A stretch of DNA of 64,000 nucleotides. Source: Bacilli bacterium (GTDB lineage Bacteria; Bacillota_I; Bacilli_A; ML615J-28; CAG-313). The position numbers and the translations under genes are program-made. The notes under the pieces are model-generated. The model had not been told where the DNA came from and searched no databases. It worked only from the letters and a program-made list of their open reading frames with translations. How positions within the stretch are numbered: the stretch's first letter is position 1; the number at the start of each line of letters is the position of its first letter. The stretch spans positions 1 through 64,000 of the forward strand of contig JAFQPO010000002.1 of NCBI GenBank assembly GCA_017411715.1, read 5' to 3'. Positions 55,558 to 64,000 of this stretch are shown piece after piece.

Positions 55558-57453
55558 TTATTTAACTTTTATTACAAATTCTTCGCCGTTTATTTTTACA
55601 ATAATTTCAAGCTCTTCTAAATCTTCTGCCATTTTATATACACCCGCAATATCACGTGATGCTAATTTTTCTGAATCATATATATATTCAATATCAAACT
55701 CAGATAAGAATTGTTGAGAAACATATTCTCTTGTTATTAGCGTTAAGAATTCAAACCATCTAGCTTTCTTTCTCATTTGTTCTGGACATGGTTTACTATT
55801 AGGAGCCATATCATAATGTTGTTTAATGTTTAACATTGATAGTTTATATTTATTAAGTAAATGTGCTACAAGTCTTGCGTCATTTCTCATTGATACATCA
55901 TATTCAGCATCTGCGTTTACACACATTTCAATACCAATGCCATTCGCGTTTCCTTTACCAGGAGTTTTACCTGAATCAGAAGCATGCCAACAACTTCTAT
56001 CATCAGTAAAGCTTTGATATATTTTACCATCATCTACTTGATAATGCCAAGAAGCCTCACGTCCTCCGTTAATTGAATTATTAACTTGTAGTTGTGCGTG
56101 CACTTCAGCCCCAGTATTAACTGTTGTAGAGCCTGTTTCATGAATAATTACCCATAAAACATTTTCTTCATTTTCTAATTGATATCCTTCATAAATTAGT
56201 TCATCAAGTAATTCTTGTGATACCTCTGGATGAGTACCAGAAGTCATATTAACATTAGCTTTAGATGTATCAATTAAATAAGTTAAATCAATTTCAGGAG
56301 CATCTCCATCATATAAATTAATGAATGGACTATATTCAGTATTAGTTACTGTTTCAATAAATAGCTTCGCACGATCTAAATCAGTAATATCTTGGCTTCG
56401 TGCAGGTAAGTTAACTTCATACATTACTATTTCATATACACTTCCATAATGTATTTCGGCTATAAAATGTGACGTCTTAGCCTCTTTTGGTAAAACAATA
56501 GTTTTATAATCATATATAACCATTGGGTCTTCACATATCCATCTAATTCTTCCACCATGTTCTGGATGTGACTCTGGTAATTTAGTTAAATCACTAATTT
56601 CAAGATTAGACATATATTCGCCTAACCATGATGATACTACTTCAAGTTTTTCAGAAAATGGAAGACCGATTGAAACAACATTAATGTCAAATGTATAAGT
56701 GTGTCCTCTTAATTCAATTGTTGTAGTAATAGTTACTTCTTCATCATATATATGTTCAATATATTCGCCATTATCTTTAATAATATCAGGTCGATTAGAT
56801 TTATGTGTTATTGTTAAATCTTCTTTATAATATGTAGTAACAAGTTTAAAATCACCGCGATGTGGAGTATCAATATAATCTCTAATATGTTCTTCAATTA
56901 CTTGGAAATATTGATCAATATTTTGGTAGATATATATGTTATATATTTTAGCAACACTTTGTTCACCTTTTTTAGCAGTAACAATTAATTTAACTCTTGC
57001 ATCGTATTTTTCATCTTTAATTACTTTGTAGTCTTCATCAAAATATTGTGGTTTATCAAATTCATAACTATATACATATCCATCTTTTTCAGAAGGCAAT
57101 TCAAGACTATCACCTAATTCTAAATAATAATTGCTTTCAAATTTTGTGAATATTTCAAAAGCAGGTTGCATTTCTTCAGATACAATATGTCCTACGCATA
57201 TATTATTATCTGGGCAATTAGCGTCTGTACACTTTCCACAATCTTTACATATTAAATGATCGTGAAAATGTCCTTGGCATCTATCTTCTAAATTCAAGCA
57301 ATCAAGTGCTAAACATTTACCACATTCAGGACAAGGTGTATGTTCGTGGGTTGGTTCGTTACTACCTTGATTCTTAGAACATCCGATGATTAAAATTCCT
57401 AATATAATAATAATAAATAAATGTGCTATTTTTGTTAATGTGTTTTTATGCAT
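55558..57453 (-). CDS. Lipoprotein N-acetylmuramoyl-L-alanine amidase (Amidase_2) with Cys-rich N-terminus
   Basis: 631 residues. Lipobox LIIGC gives lipidated Cys25. Residues about 38-92 hold two Cys-rich ribbon-like repeats (CPECGKC, CKDCGKC, spaced C-x5-7-C-x-GH), possibly zinc-binding. A beta-rich middle (about 100-370) follows. The C-terminal catalytic part (about 430-560) has Amidase_2 motifs: VIIHETGS, ASWHYQVDDGKIYQSFTDD, IEMCVNADAEY and QHYDMAPNSKPCPEQMR, giving the expected zinc ligands. It cleaves the MurNAc-L-Ala bond, probably outside the membrane. Start set by GAGGTGA. Confidence 0.88.
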   Translation of the reverse strand: MHKNTLTKIAHLFIIIILGILIIGCSKNQGSNEPTHEHTPCPECGKCLALDCLNLEDRCQGHFHDHLICKDCGKCTDANCPDNNICVGHIVSEEMQPAFEIFTKFESNYYLELGDSLELPSEKDGYVYSYEFDKPQYFDEDYKVIKDEKYDARVKLIVTAKKGEQSVAKIYNIYIYQNIDQYFQVIEEHIRDYIDTPHRGDFKLVTTYYKEDLTITHKSNRPDIIKDNGEYIEHIYDEEVTITTTIELRGHTYTFDINVVSIGLPFSEKLEVVSSWLGEYMSNLEISDLTKLPESHPEHGGRIRWICEDPMVIYDYKTIVLPKEAKTSHFIAEIHYGSVYEIVMYEVNLPARSQDITDLDRAKLFIETVTNTEYSPFINLYDGDAPEIDLTYLIDTSKANVNMTSGTHPEVSQELLDELIYEGYQLENEENVLWVIIHETGSTTVNTGAEVHAQLQVNNSINGGREASWHYQVDDGKIYQSFTDDRSCWHASDSGKTPGKGNANGIGIEMCVNADAEYDVSMRNDARLVAHLLNKYKLSMLNIKQHYDMAPNSKPCPEQMRKKARWFEFLTLITREYVSQQFLSEFDIEYIYDSEKLASRDIAGVYKMAEDLEELEIIVKINGEEFVIKVK

Positions 57454-57552
57454 GATATCACCTCAATATTTATTATAACAAAATGAATTAAATATGTAAA
57501 CCTTTTCACATAATTTTCGTTTTTTAGGCAAATATATATATGAGGTGATTAG

Positions 57553-57720
57553 ATGAATAAAAAGAAAAATAATAATAAACTAAATAATATTTTAGTTAAA
57601 GATATTATGCCTAATAAAAGACATACCGAATTCAGTGAAGAATTCAATATCTCTGATAACGAAAAAGATAATAAAGATAATATATATAATAATGAAGAAA
57701 AAACAAAACACGGAAAATGA
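57553..57720 (+). CDS. Small basic/acidic hypothetical protein (55 residues)
   Basis: ATG at 57553 with GAGGTGATT upstream and stop at 57720. It begins MNKKKNNNKLNNILVKDIMP, then NKRHTEFSEEFNISDN, and is rich in Lys, Asn and Glu with no hydrophobic helix. A strong terminator follows directly, with the stop codon in its loop, which supports a real gene. I considered a small acid-soluble spore protein and do not see a match to any named class. Confidence 0.55.
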   Translation: MNKKKNNNKLNNILVKDIMPNKRHTEFSEEFNISDNEKDNKDNIYNNEEKTKHGK

Positions 57721-57735
57721 TTTCCGTGTTTTTAA
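57705..57735. terminator. Bidirectional terminator between the 55-residue ORF and hydA
   Basis: AAAACACGGAAA (57705-57716) and TTTCCGTGTTTT (57721-57732) form a perfect 12-bp stem; the TGA stop of the small ORF is in the ATGA loop. Confidence 0.85.
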
Positions 57736-57744
57736 TTTCATTTA

Positions 57745-59514
57745 TTATTTTTCAGGGAATTGTTCTTTTTTAGCATATGAAGTATGTAATAATTCATGTG
57801 CTTTATGAGAATTTGGTTCACCTAAGAAGTTCTTGTAAAGAGCTTGGATTTGAGTATTGTTATGAGATTGACGTACTGCTTGTCTTTCATCTTCTGAATA
57901 TAAAGCTTGTGCACGTTTTTCTCTATAAGTATCTAAGATATTTAAATCTTCATTTGGTAAGAACATTGGTTTAACAAATGGTTGTCCACCGCCATTGATA
58001 CATCCACCTGGGCATCCCATGATTTCGATGAATGTATAAGGGCTATTACCTTCACGAATTTGGTCTAATAATACTTTTGCGTTTTTCATTCCTGATGCGA
58101 TAGCAACTTTAATTTCGCTACCTGCAATATTGAATGATGCTTCTTTTAATCCTTCCATACCACGAACATCTTCAAATTTGATTGCTTCATGTTCTTTACC
58201 AGTTAATACGAAATATGCAGTTCTAAGTGCAGCTTCCATAACACCACCAGTAGCACCGAAGATAACACCAGCACCAGAGTATTCACCTAATAAGTCTTGG
58301 TCGAATTCTTCATCAGGAAGTTTAGCAAAGTTGATACCACTACGTTTGATTAGTTTTGCAAGTTCTCTAGTAGTTAATACTGCATCAACATCTCTTAATC
58401 CTTCTACTTCCATTTCAGGACGATCTTTTTCATGTTTCTTAGCTGTACAAGGCATAATAGAAACTACGAAAATATCTTTTGGATCAATTCCTTTTTGTTC
58501 TGCAAAGTATGATTTAATAATTGCACCTTGCATTTGATGAGGAGATTTACAAGTTGATAAGTGATCTAGTTGATCTGCATAATAATATTCTGCATAGTTA
58601 ACCCAACCTGGTGAGCAAGAAGTAATCATTGGTAACGCACCACCATTTTTGATACGTCCAAGAAGTTCAGTTGCTTCTTCCATAATTGTTAAGTCAGCAG
58701 CAAAGTTAGTGTCATAAACTTTATCAAAGCCTAAACGTCTAAGTGCAGCAACCATTTTACCAGTTACAGCAGTACCGATTTTCATACCAAATTCTTCACC
58801 TAATGCGGCACGAACAGCTGGAGCTGTTTGAACAACTAGGTATTTACCAGCTAATTTAGCTTCATCAATTAAATCAATTTCGCTCTTTTCACTTAAAGCA
58901 CCAGTAGGACATACGCTTACACATTGTCCACATAAGATACATGGGCTTTCTGCGAAACTTCTATTTTCTGCAGGAGCAACGATAGTTTGGAATCCACGTT
59001 TTTGGAATCCTAAGATACCTGTACCATGTGCATTTACACAACGAGATACGCAACGTCCACATAAAATACATTTAGAAGTGTCACGAACGATTGATGAAGA
59101 TAATTTATCGATAGTTACAGGAGTTTTTTCTCCTCTAAATTTACCTTCACGAGCACCAGTGATTTGAGCTACATATAATAATTCACAATGACCATTTTTG
59201 TCACATTGTTGACAATTTAATGAGTGATTTGATAATAATAATTCAACACTTGCACGACGTGCAGCAGTTGCTTTTGGAGAAGAAATTTTAATTTCCATTC
59301 CTTCAGCTACTGGATATACACATGAAGCAACTAATCCTCTAGCACCTGTTGCTTCAACTAAGCAAACACGGCAAGAAGCTAAGCTACATTCACCATGATT
59401 AAATGCACAAAGAGATGGAATTTCATAACCACATTCTCTTGCGGCTTCAAGAATAGTAAGTCCTTCTTCTACTTGATAAGATTGACCTTCAATTTTAATA
59501 TTTACTTTTGCCAT
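57745..59514 (-). CDS. hydA: [FeFe] hydrogenase catalytic subunit, HydA of HydABC
   Basis: 589 residues. N-terminal [2Fe-2S] (CAFNHGECSLASCRVC), His-Cys3 cluster motif (HSLNCQQCDKNGHCELL), two [4Fe-4S] (CILCGRCVSRC and CILCGQCVSVC), then the H-cluster domain with TSCSPGWVNYAEYY, MPCTAKKHEKDRPEM and EIMGCPGGCINGGGQP. The H-cluster cysteines are intact. The layout matches bifurcating hydrogenase HydA (group A, NADH/ferredoxin-linked). Follows hydB after 15 bases. Confidence 0.96.
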   Translation of the reverse strand: MAKVNIKIEGQSYQVEEGLTILEAARECGYEIPSLCAFNHGECSLASCRVCLVEATGARGLVASCVYPVAEGMEIKISSPKATAARRASVELLLSNHSLNCQQCDKNGHCELLYVAQITGAREGKFRGEKTPVTIDKLSSSIVRDTSKCILCGRCVSRCVNAHGTGILGFQKRGFQTIVAPAENRSFAESPCILCGQCVSVCPTGALSEKSEIDLIDEAKLAGKYLVVQTAPAVRAALGEEFGMKIGTAVTGKMVAALRRLGFDKVYDTNFAADLTIMEEATELLGRIKNGGALPMITSCSPGWVNYAEYYYADQLDHLSTCKSPHQMQGAIIKSYFAEQKGIDPKDIFVVSIMPCTAKKHEKDRPEMEVEGLRDVDAVLTTRELAKLIKRSGINFAKLPDEEFDQDLLGEYSGAGVIFGATGGVMEAALRTAYFVLTGKEHEAIKFEDVRGMEGLKEASFNIAGSEIKVAIASGMKNAKVLLDQIREGNSPYTFIEIMGCPGGCINGGGQPFVKPMFLPNEDLNILDTYREKRAQALYSEDERQAVRQSHNNTQIQALYKNFLGEPNSHKAHELLHTSYAKKEQFPEK

Positions 59515-59529
59515 TGAATGTTTCCTCCC

Positions 59530-61395
59530 TTATTTCTTAATTATTGCATGGAATGGGCAAGATGATACACATAAGCCACATTTAATACATTTAGATTGAT
59601 CAATAACATATGGTTCTTTACCTGGAACACCACTAATTGCGCCAACTGGACATTGTCTAGCACACTTAGAGCACTTCTTACAATTTTCAGGTACAATATA
59701 GTATTGCATTAAATTCTTACAAATATGTGCAGGACATTTTTTGTCCACGATATGAGCAAGATATTCTTCTCTAAATTGTTTCATTGTAGAAACAATTGGG
59801 TTTGCAGCTGTTTGACCTAGACCACAAAGTGAGTTAGCTTTAACTGTTTCAGCTAATTCTTCTAGTTCTTCTAAGTCTTTCATTGTTCCTTTACCTTCAG
59901 TAATCTTAGTTAAGATTTCTAACATACGTTTAGTACCGATACGGCAAGGAGAACATTTACCACATGATTCATCATAGATAAATTCCATATAGAATTTAGC
60001 AACGTCAACCATACAGTTATCTTCGTCCATTACGATTGCTCCACCAGAACCCATCATTGAGCCAAGTGCAACTAAGTTATCGTAATCGATTGGAGTATCT
60101 AAATCTTTAGCAGTTAAGCATCCACCAGATGGACCACCTGTTTGAATAGCTTTAAATTCTTTACCATCAGGGATACCTCCACCGATGTCGTAGATTAATT
60201 CACGTAAAGTTGTACCCATAGGGATTTCAACTAAACCAACGTTATTAACTTTACCACCTAATGCGAATACTTTAGTACCTTTAGATTTTTCAGTACCCAT
60301 GCTTGCGAATTTTTCAGCACCTTCACGTAAAACGAAAGGAACACATGCAAGAGTTTCAACGTTATTAATAATAGATGGTTTTCCCCATAACCCTTTAACA
60401 GCTGGAAATGGTGGACGAGGACGTGGCATACCACGTTTACCTTCGATTGAGTTAAGTAATGCAGTTTCTTCACCACAAACGAATGCACCTGCACCTAAAC
60501 GAATATGAACACGGAAGCTAAAGTCTGTACCTAAGATATTATCACCTAATAATCCTAATTCTTCAGCTTGTTTAATAGCTGTACGTAAACGATCTACAGC
60601 GATTGGATATTCAGCACGAACATAGAAATAACCATTTTGAGCACCGATTGCATAACCAGCAATAGCCATACCTTCAATAACAGCAAGTGGATTACCTTCT
60701 AAGATTGAACGGTCCATGAATGCACCTGGGTCACCTTCGTCACCGTTACATACTACATATTTATCAGGATTGTCTTGGTTTAAAGCAAATTGCCATTTAC
60801 GACCAGTAGGGAATCCTCCACCACCACGGCCACGTAAACCAGATTTTAATACTTCATCAATAACTTCTTGTTGTGACATATGTAAGGCTTTTTGTAAACC
60901 TTGGAATGCGCCATAACCTAAAGCTTCTTCTATTTTTTCAGGGTTAATTACACCACATCCATGAAGTGCCATTCTGAATTGTTTTTTATAGAAATTAATA
61001 TCATCTTGTTTTTGAACTCTTGCTTTTGTGATTGGATCAACATATAAAAGTCTTTCAACAATTTCATTATTTAAAATATCTTTTTCAAAAATTTCTTCAA
61101 CATCTTCTGGAGTTACACCACGATATAATGTATCTTCAGGGAAGATTTTAACGAATGGACCTTGAGAACAGAAACCGAAGCATCCAACGATATTTACAGT
61201 AACTTTTTCACCAACGTTATGTTTTTCAATTAATTCTTTAAATTTTTCAACGATAGCTGCTGAATTACTTGATAAACATCCAGTACCACCACAAATAACG
61301 ATTGCGCGAGTACCATTAGCACCTTGGAATTTAGCATCTAAACATGCTTGACAAGAAGAAATCTTTGCTTGTAATTCTTGTTCATTTCTAATCAT
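59530..61395 (-). CDS. hydB: Bifurcating hydrogenase subunit HydB (NuoF-like)
   Basis: 621 residues: N-terminal thioredoxin-like [2Fe-2S] domain (GGTGCLSSNSAAI), NuoF core with FMN/NADH-binding GLRGRGGGGFPTGRKW, NGDEGDPGAFMDR and GAGAFVCGEETALLNSIEGK, cluster N3-type CSPCRIGT, and a C-terminal double ferredoxin domain (CKKCSKCARQCP and CIKCGLCVSSCP). It oxidises or reduces NAD and passes electrons to HydA. Starts in overlap with the hydC stop (TAATG). Confidence 0.96.
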   Translation of the reverse strand: MIRNEQELQAKISSCQACLDAKFQGANGTRAIVICGGTGCLSSNSAAIVEKFKELIEKHNVGEKVTVNIVGCFGFCSQGPFVKIFPEDTLYRGVTPEDVEEIFEKDILNNEIVERLLYVDPITKARVQKQDDINFYKKQFRMALHGCGVINPEKIEEALGYGAFQGLQKALHMSQQEVIDEVLKSGLRGRGGGGFPTGRKWQFALNQDNPDKYVVCNGDEGDPGAFMDRSILEGNPLAVIEGMAIAGYAIGAQNGYFYVRAEYPIAVDRLRTAIKQAEELGLLGDNILGTDFSFRVHIRLGAGAFVCGEETALLNSIEGKRGMPRPRPPFPAVKGLWGKPSIINNVETLACVPFVLREGAEKFASMGTEKSKGTKVFALGGKVNNVGLVEIPMGTTLRELIYDIGGGIPDGKEFKAIQTGGPSGGCLTAKDLDTPIDYDNLVALGSMMGSGGAIVMDEDNCMVDVAKFYMEFIYDESCGKCSPCRIGTKRMLEILTKITEGKGTMKDLEELEELAETVKANSLCGLGQTAANPIVSTMKQFREEYLAHIVDKKCPAHICKNLMQYYIVPENCKKCSKCARQCPVGAISGVPGKEPYVIDQSKCIKCGLCVSSCPFHAIIKK

Positions 61396-61883
61396 TAGTT
61401 GGCACCTCCTAATTGACGATATTCTTCAACAATTTTTGGAACATCACTTACAGCTACTTTTGGATATACTTTACCATTGATAGTAATTGCAGGCGCAATA
61501 CCACAAGCACCGATACAACGAAGTGCATCTAATGTGAATAATCCATCTTCACTAGTTTCTCCAGGTTTAATTTTTAAAATTTCTGCGAATTTGTCGATAA
61601 CTTGTTGAGAACCTTTAACGTAGCATGCAGTTCCTAAACATACACCAATAACATATTTTCCTTTTGGTGTTAATGAGAAGAAAGAATAGAATGTTACTAC
61701 ACCATAAATTTCTGCTACAGGAATACCAGTTTTTTCAGAAATTAATTCTTGAACATCAAGTGGAATATATCCATACTCACGTTGGATATCACTTAAGATC
61801 ATCATAAGTGGTGTTGTCTCGTTTTGATATCTTGCGATAATTTCTTCGATTTGCTTTTTAGCAGTTGCACTTAAATGAGCCAT
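61395..61883 (-). CDS. hydC: Bifurcating hydrogenase subunit HydC (NuoE-like)
   Basis: 162 residues of the thioredoxin-like [2Fe-2S] family: YNxETTPLMMILSDIQREYG-type helix, GIPVAEIYGVVTFYSFF, cluster ligands in CLGTACYVKG and CIGACGIAPA. The start at 61883 is set by GGAGG; 61907 has no ribosome site. First gene of hydCBA. Confidence 0.95.
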   Translation of the reverse strand: MAHLSATAKKQIEEIIARYQNETTPLMMILSDIQREYGYIPLDVQELISEKTGIPVAEIYGVVTFYSFFSLTPKGKYVIGVCLGTACYVKGSQQVIDKFAEILKIKPGETSEDGLFTLDALRCIGACGIAPAITINGKVYPKVAVSDVPKIVEEYRQLGGAN

Positions 61884-61949
61884 ACTTAACCTCCATATTT
61901 TTTTCAATTATTAATCGAATACAAAAAATTTATATTTCGCTCGTTTCTT

Positions 61950-61978
61950 ATTATATCAAATTTTCTATTTTTTTGCAA
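61950..61978 (-). promoter_or_regulatory. Strong predicted promoter of hydCBA
   Basis: On the minus strand TTGCAA (61973-61978) and TATAAT (61950-61955, with TGA extension) are 17 bases apart, about 65 bases before the start. Confidence 0.7.
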
Positions 61979-62004
61979 GTTATATATACATACATTTTTT
62001 TACA

Positions 62005-62033
62005 TTTAAAAAGACGAGAAATTCCCGTCTTTT
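62005..62033 (-). terminator. Hairpin after truA
   Basis: AAAAGACG (62009-62016) and CGTCTTTT (62026-62033) with an inner GAA/TTC pairing and one mismatch; it overlaps the last two bases of the truA stop codon. The T-run is short. Confidence 0.55.
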
Positions 62034-62775
62034 AAATATCATAATCTTTATCATAATTTACTTTGTATAAATATAAACCATTTGCAGGCGCAACATATGG
62101 AGCAAGAGCTCTGTCTTTTCCATCAAGTACTTTTTTTATATATGTTGGTTCAAATTTACCTTCGCCTACTTTTAACATTAATGCTACAATTATTCTAACC
62201 ATGTTATACATGAAACCTGTTCCAACAATTTTGAATGTTAAAAGTGTTCCATCTACATCTAGTTTAAAACTTTCAATTGTTCTAACTGTATTTTTAATAA
62301 CATGATTTTTAGAAAAACTCTTAAAGTCATGAGTTCCTTCTATATAACTCATAGCTTCTTTAATTTTATCAATATCTATTCTATTGTGGAAATAGTGTCT
62401 GTAATTTGATTTTAAGGGGCAAAATTCGCCGATATCTACAAGATAATGGTATTCTTTACTAATTGCACTAACCCTAGAGTGAAACTCCGTATTTACGCAT
62501 TTTACGTCTTTAATATATATGTGTGGAAATAAAAGTTTATTAGATATCTTTTTAAAATTTGATGGAGGTATTAATTGTTCACTATCAAAATGAATAACTT
62601 GACCATATGCATGTACTCCAGCATCTGTTCTACCAGCACTTTTAACTACCACTTCTGTTTTTAAGATATGTGAAAATATTTGTTCTAAAGTTTCTTGAAC
62701 TGAATTATATCCTTTTTGACGTTGGAAACCATGAAAATATGCGCCATCATAACTAACTATCATCTTATATCTCAT
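62032..62775 (-). CDS. truA: tRNA pseudouridine(38-40) synthase
   Basis: 247 residues with catalytic Asp in SAGRTDAGVHAYGQ, GFQRQKGYNSVQETLE and the C-terminal GTGFMYNMVRIIVA. The start at 62775 is set by AGGTG and overlaps the ecfT stop (ATGA). Order ecfA2-ecfT-truA is as in Bacillus. Confidence 0.96.
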   Translation of the reverse strand: MRYKMIVSYDGAYFHGFQRQKGYNSVQETLEQIFSHILKTEVVVKSAGRTDAGVHAYGQVIHFDSEQLIPPSNFKKISNKLLFPHIYIKDVKCVNTEFHSRVSAISKEYHYLVDIGEFCPLKSNYRHYFHNRIDIDKIKEAMSYIEGTHDFKSFSKNHVIKNTVRTIESFKLDVDGTLLTFKIVGTGFMYNMVRIIVALMLKVGEGKFEPTYIKKVLDGKDRALAPYVAPANGLYLYKVNYDKDYDI

Positions 62776-63758
62776 AGTACACCTACTTTCACAAGTATTA
62801 AAGATGTAATACATAAACCAAATAATAAAACTACAACCACTAAAGATAATATATCTCTTAACTTAATTTTTAATTCATTAAGTTTAGTTCGTTTTGCTCC
62901 TGGAATATAACCTCTAACTTCCATCGCATTAGATAAATCCTCAGCTCTTCTAAATGAAACAACAAACATTGGTACAAGAAGTGATACAATTTGTTTTATC
63001 TTATCACCTAATTTACTCTCTTTAAAGTCAACGCCACGTGATGCTTGAGCTTTTAATATTTTTTCTGTTTCTAAGAATAAAGTTGGGATAAATCTTAATG
63101 ATATTGACATCATCATCGCAAAGATACTTGTTTTTATTTTTAATAATTCAAGTGGGGATAATAAATATTCTAAAGCCACATTCATATCAGTTGGTTTTGT
63201 GGTTAATGTAAGAAGTGAAGACATCACTACTAATAATAATACTCTGATTAGAATATAAAAACCCGTATGTAATCCATTTGAATATATATTTAAACTATAA
63301 TTAAAGAATGATTGGTCTATTAAAGCATATTTAAAGATAATAATTTCTAAAATAAACATCATAAAAAATAATGTCATTTTAAATTTAACAAACTTTTTTA
63401 TAAAAGCATATATAGTATATACTAATACTCCGGTTGCGATTGTACCAATAGATATATTAATAGAATAAGTGGCAACCACAGTACCAGTTCTATTAAATAC
63501 AATTTGAAATATAAATGAGAATAATAACAAGAATGTTATTTGTTTAATACTTTTTAAAAATTTACCGAATGGTACTTTGGATAAAATTATAAAAATGAGT
63601 AATAAACCAAGTAAAATAAAAAACATATATATAGCTTCAATTGGTATTAAGAAAATACCGACCATTAAAAGTATTATAGAAATTATTTTAATTCTTGGAT
63701 CTAATTTATGAATTATACTATTAGAATGGTAATATGAGCCAAATGTAACTTTATTCAT
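62772..63758 (-). CDS. ecfT: ECF transporter transmembrane subunit EcfT
   Basis: 328 residues, longer than the common 265; the extra length is in additional hydrophobic segments between about 85 and 160. The two cytoplasmic motifs contacting the ATPases are present: QASRGVDF (A-x-RG) and AMEVRGYIPG. It works with EcfA1/A2 and separate S-components to import vitamins and other micronutrients. The upstream ATPase gene overlaps by eight bases. Confidence 0.92.
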   Translation of the reverse strand: MNKVTFGSYYHSNSIIHKLDPRIKIISIILLMVGIFLIPIEAIYMFFILLGLLLIFIILSKVPFGKFLKSIKQITFLLLFSFIFQIVFNRTGTVVATYSINISIGTIATGVLVYTIYAFIKKFVKFKMTLFFMMFILEIIIFKYALIDQSFFNYSLNIYSNGLHTGFYILIRVLLLVVMSSLLTLTTKPTDMNVALEYLLSPLELLKIKTSIFAMMMSISLRFIPTLFLETEKILKAQASRGVDFKESKLGDKIKQIVSLLVPMFVVSFRRAEDLSNAMEVRGYIPGAKRTKLNELKIKLRDILSLVVVVLLFGLCITSLILVKVGVL

Positions 63759-64000
63759 ACTTACCTCCTAAAAGTTTAGCAAGAGACAGTGTTGTGAAAG
63801 GAACTTGATCAAAATCAATTAATCCTTGTTCCTTCATCATTACCGCAAGACGAGATACTTCAGGTAAATCTAAACTATATTTAGCAAGTGTTTTACTATC
63901 ATTAAATAATTCAACTGGTGTTTTATCACAAACAATACTACCTTCATTAAATACTAATACCCTTTTTGTAAACTCAGCCACAACATCCATATTATGAGTA
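63751..64000 (-). CDS. ecfA2: ECF transporter ATP-binding protein EcfA2, C-terminal part (5' end beyond the window)
   Basis: The frame enters from the right edge with THNMDVVAEFTKRVLVFNEG, which contains the H-loop of an ABC ATPase, followed by DKTPVELFNDSKTL and the C-terminal EcfA extension. Walker A, signature and Walker B motifs lie outside. Assigned as the second of the two EcfA proteins from its place directly before ecfT. Confidence 0.85.
   Translation of the reverse strand, partial: THNMDVVAEFTKRVLVFNEGSIVCDKTPVELFNDSKTLAKYSLDLPEVSRLAVMMKEQGLIDFDQVPFTTLSLAKLLGGKYE

Noticed and set aside
57553-57720. Small acid-soluble spore protein
   Set aside because: Although sporulation genes occur in the window, the sequence shows no recognisable SASP motif.

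Overview
The window is AT-rich, densely packed bacterial DNA with standard genetic code use (Trp is TGG, and TGA ends several genes). Gene content and gene order point to an anaerobic, fermentative, walled member of the Bacillota. The order tmk-holB-ricT-yabB-rsmI and ecfA2-ecfT-truA matches the Bacillus-type arrangement. The wall genes murA, ddl and a MurF-like ligase are present. Energy genes are pyruvate:ferredoxin oxidoreductase and a HydCBA-type [FeFe] hydrogenase. The sporulation genes yabP and yabQ, BspA-type leucine-rich-repeat proteins and Flg_new-repeat lipoproteins suggest a gut-type Bacilli or Erysipelotrichia-like lineage with a sporulating ancestry. That placement is inference; no rRNA or other marker is present to settle it.

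Layout. 1-2.9 kb: a large secreted cysteine-peptidase/LRR protein running off the left edge. 3-7 kb: murA, then a forward operon of a degenerate aspartase-like protein, an M55 D-aminopeptidase and a small membrane LRR protein. 7-14 kb: a TetR regulator with a five-repeat membrane-anchored protein, then an HAAS-type membrane protein coupled to a serine hydroxymethyltransferase that carries its own membrane anchor, and tRNA-Gln/tRNA-Tyr. 14-18.5 kb: yabP-yabQ, maf, yebC and hslO. 18.5-26 kb: an ABC exporter and two tandem paralogous lipoproteins. 26-31.4 kb: lysS, and tilS-ftsH-rqcP. 31.5-34.9 kb: hydrolase, membrane-bound Mur ligase and ddl. 35-41.4 kb: an LRR lipoprotein and sufCDSUB. 41.4-45.6 kb: a YhbD-like regulator, bactofilin and two membrane proteins, then an RsgI-domain lipoprotein. 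45.6-49.2 kb: PFOR. 49.4-51.4 kb: a radical SAM protein and an orphan Mur-ligase N-domain. 51.4-55.4 kb: tmk-holB-ricT-yabB-rsmI. 55.5-57.7 kb: an amidase lipoprotein and a 55-residue ORF. 57.7-61.9 kb: hydCBA. 62-64 kb: ecfA2-ecfT-truA.

How genes work together. PFOR makes reduced ferredoxin from pyruvate, and HydCBA can oxidise it together with NADH to release H2. The Suf genes supply Fe-S clusters for these enzymes, the radical SAM protein and RicT. Wall synthesis and remodelling are served by MurA, Ddl, the Mur ligase, the amidase and possibly the bactofilin. Several surface proteins (LRR, Flg_new, five-repeat) look like the variable host- or substrate-facing layer.

The observations I rate highest are the membrane-anchored SHMT, the Mur ligase whose N-domain is replaced by membrane helices together with a stand-alone Mur N-domain elsewhere in the window, the aspartase homologue without its catalytic loop, the protein with five 114-residue repeats, and the secreted cysteine-peptidase/LRR protein. 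Most intergenic gaps are under 230 bases and no stretch over 300 bases lacks a gene.
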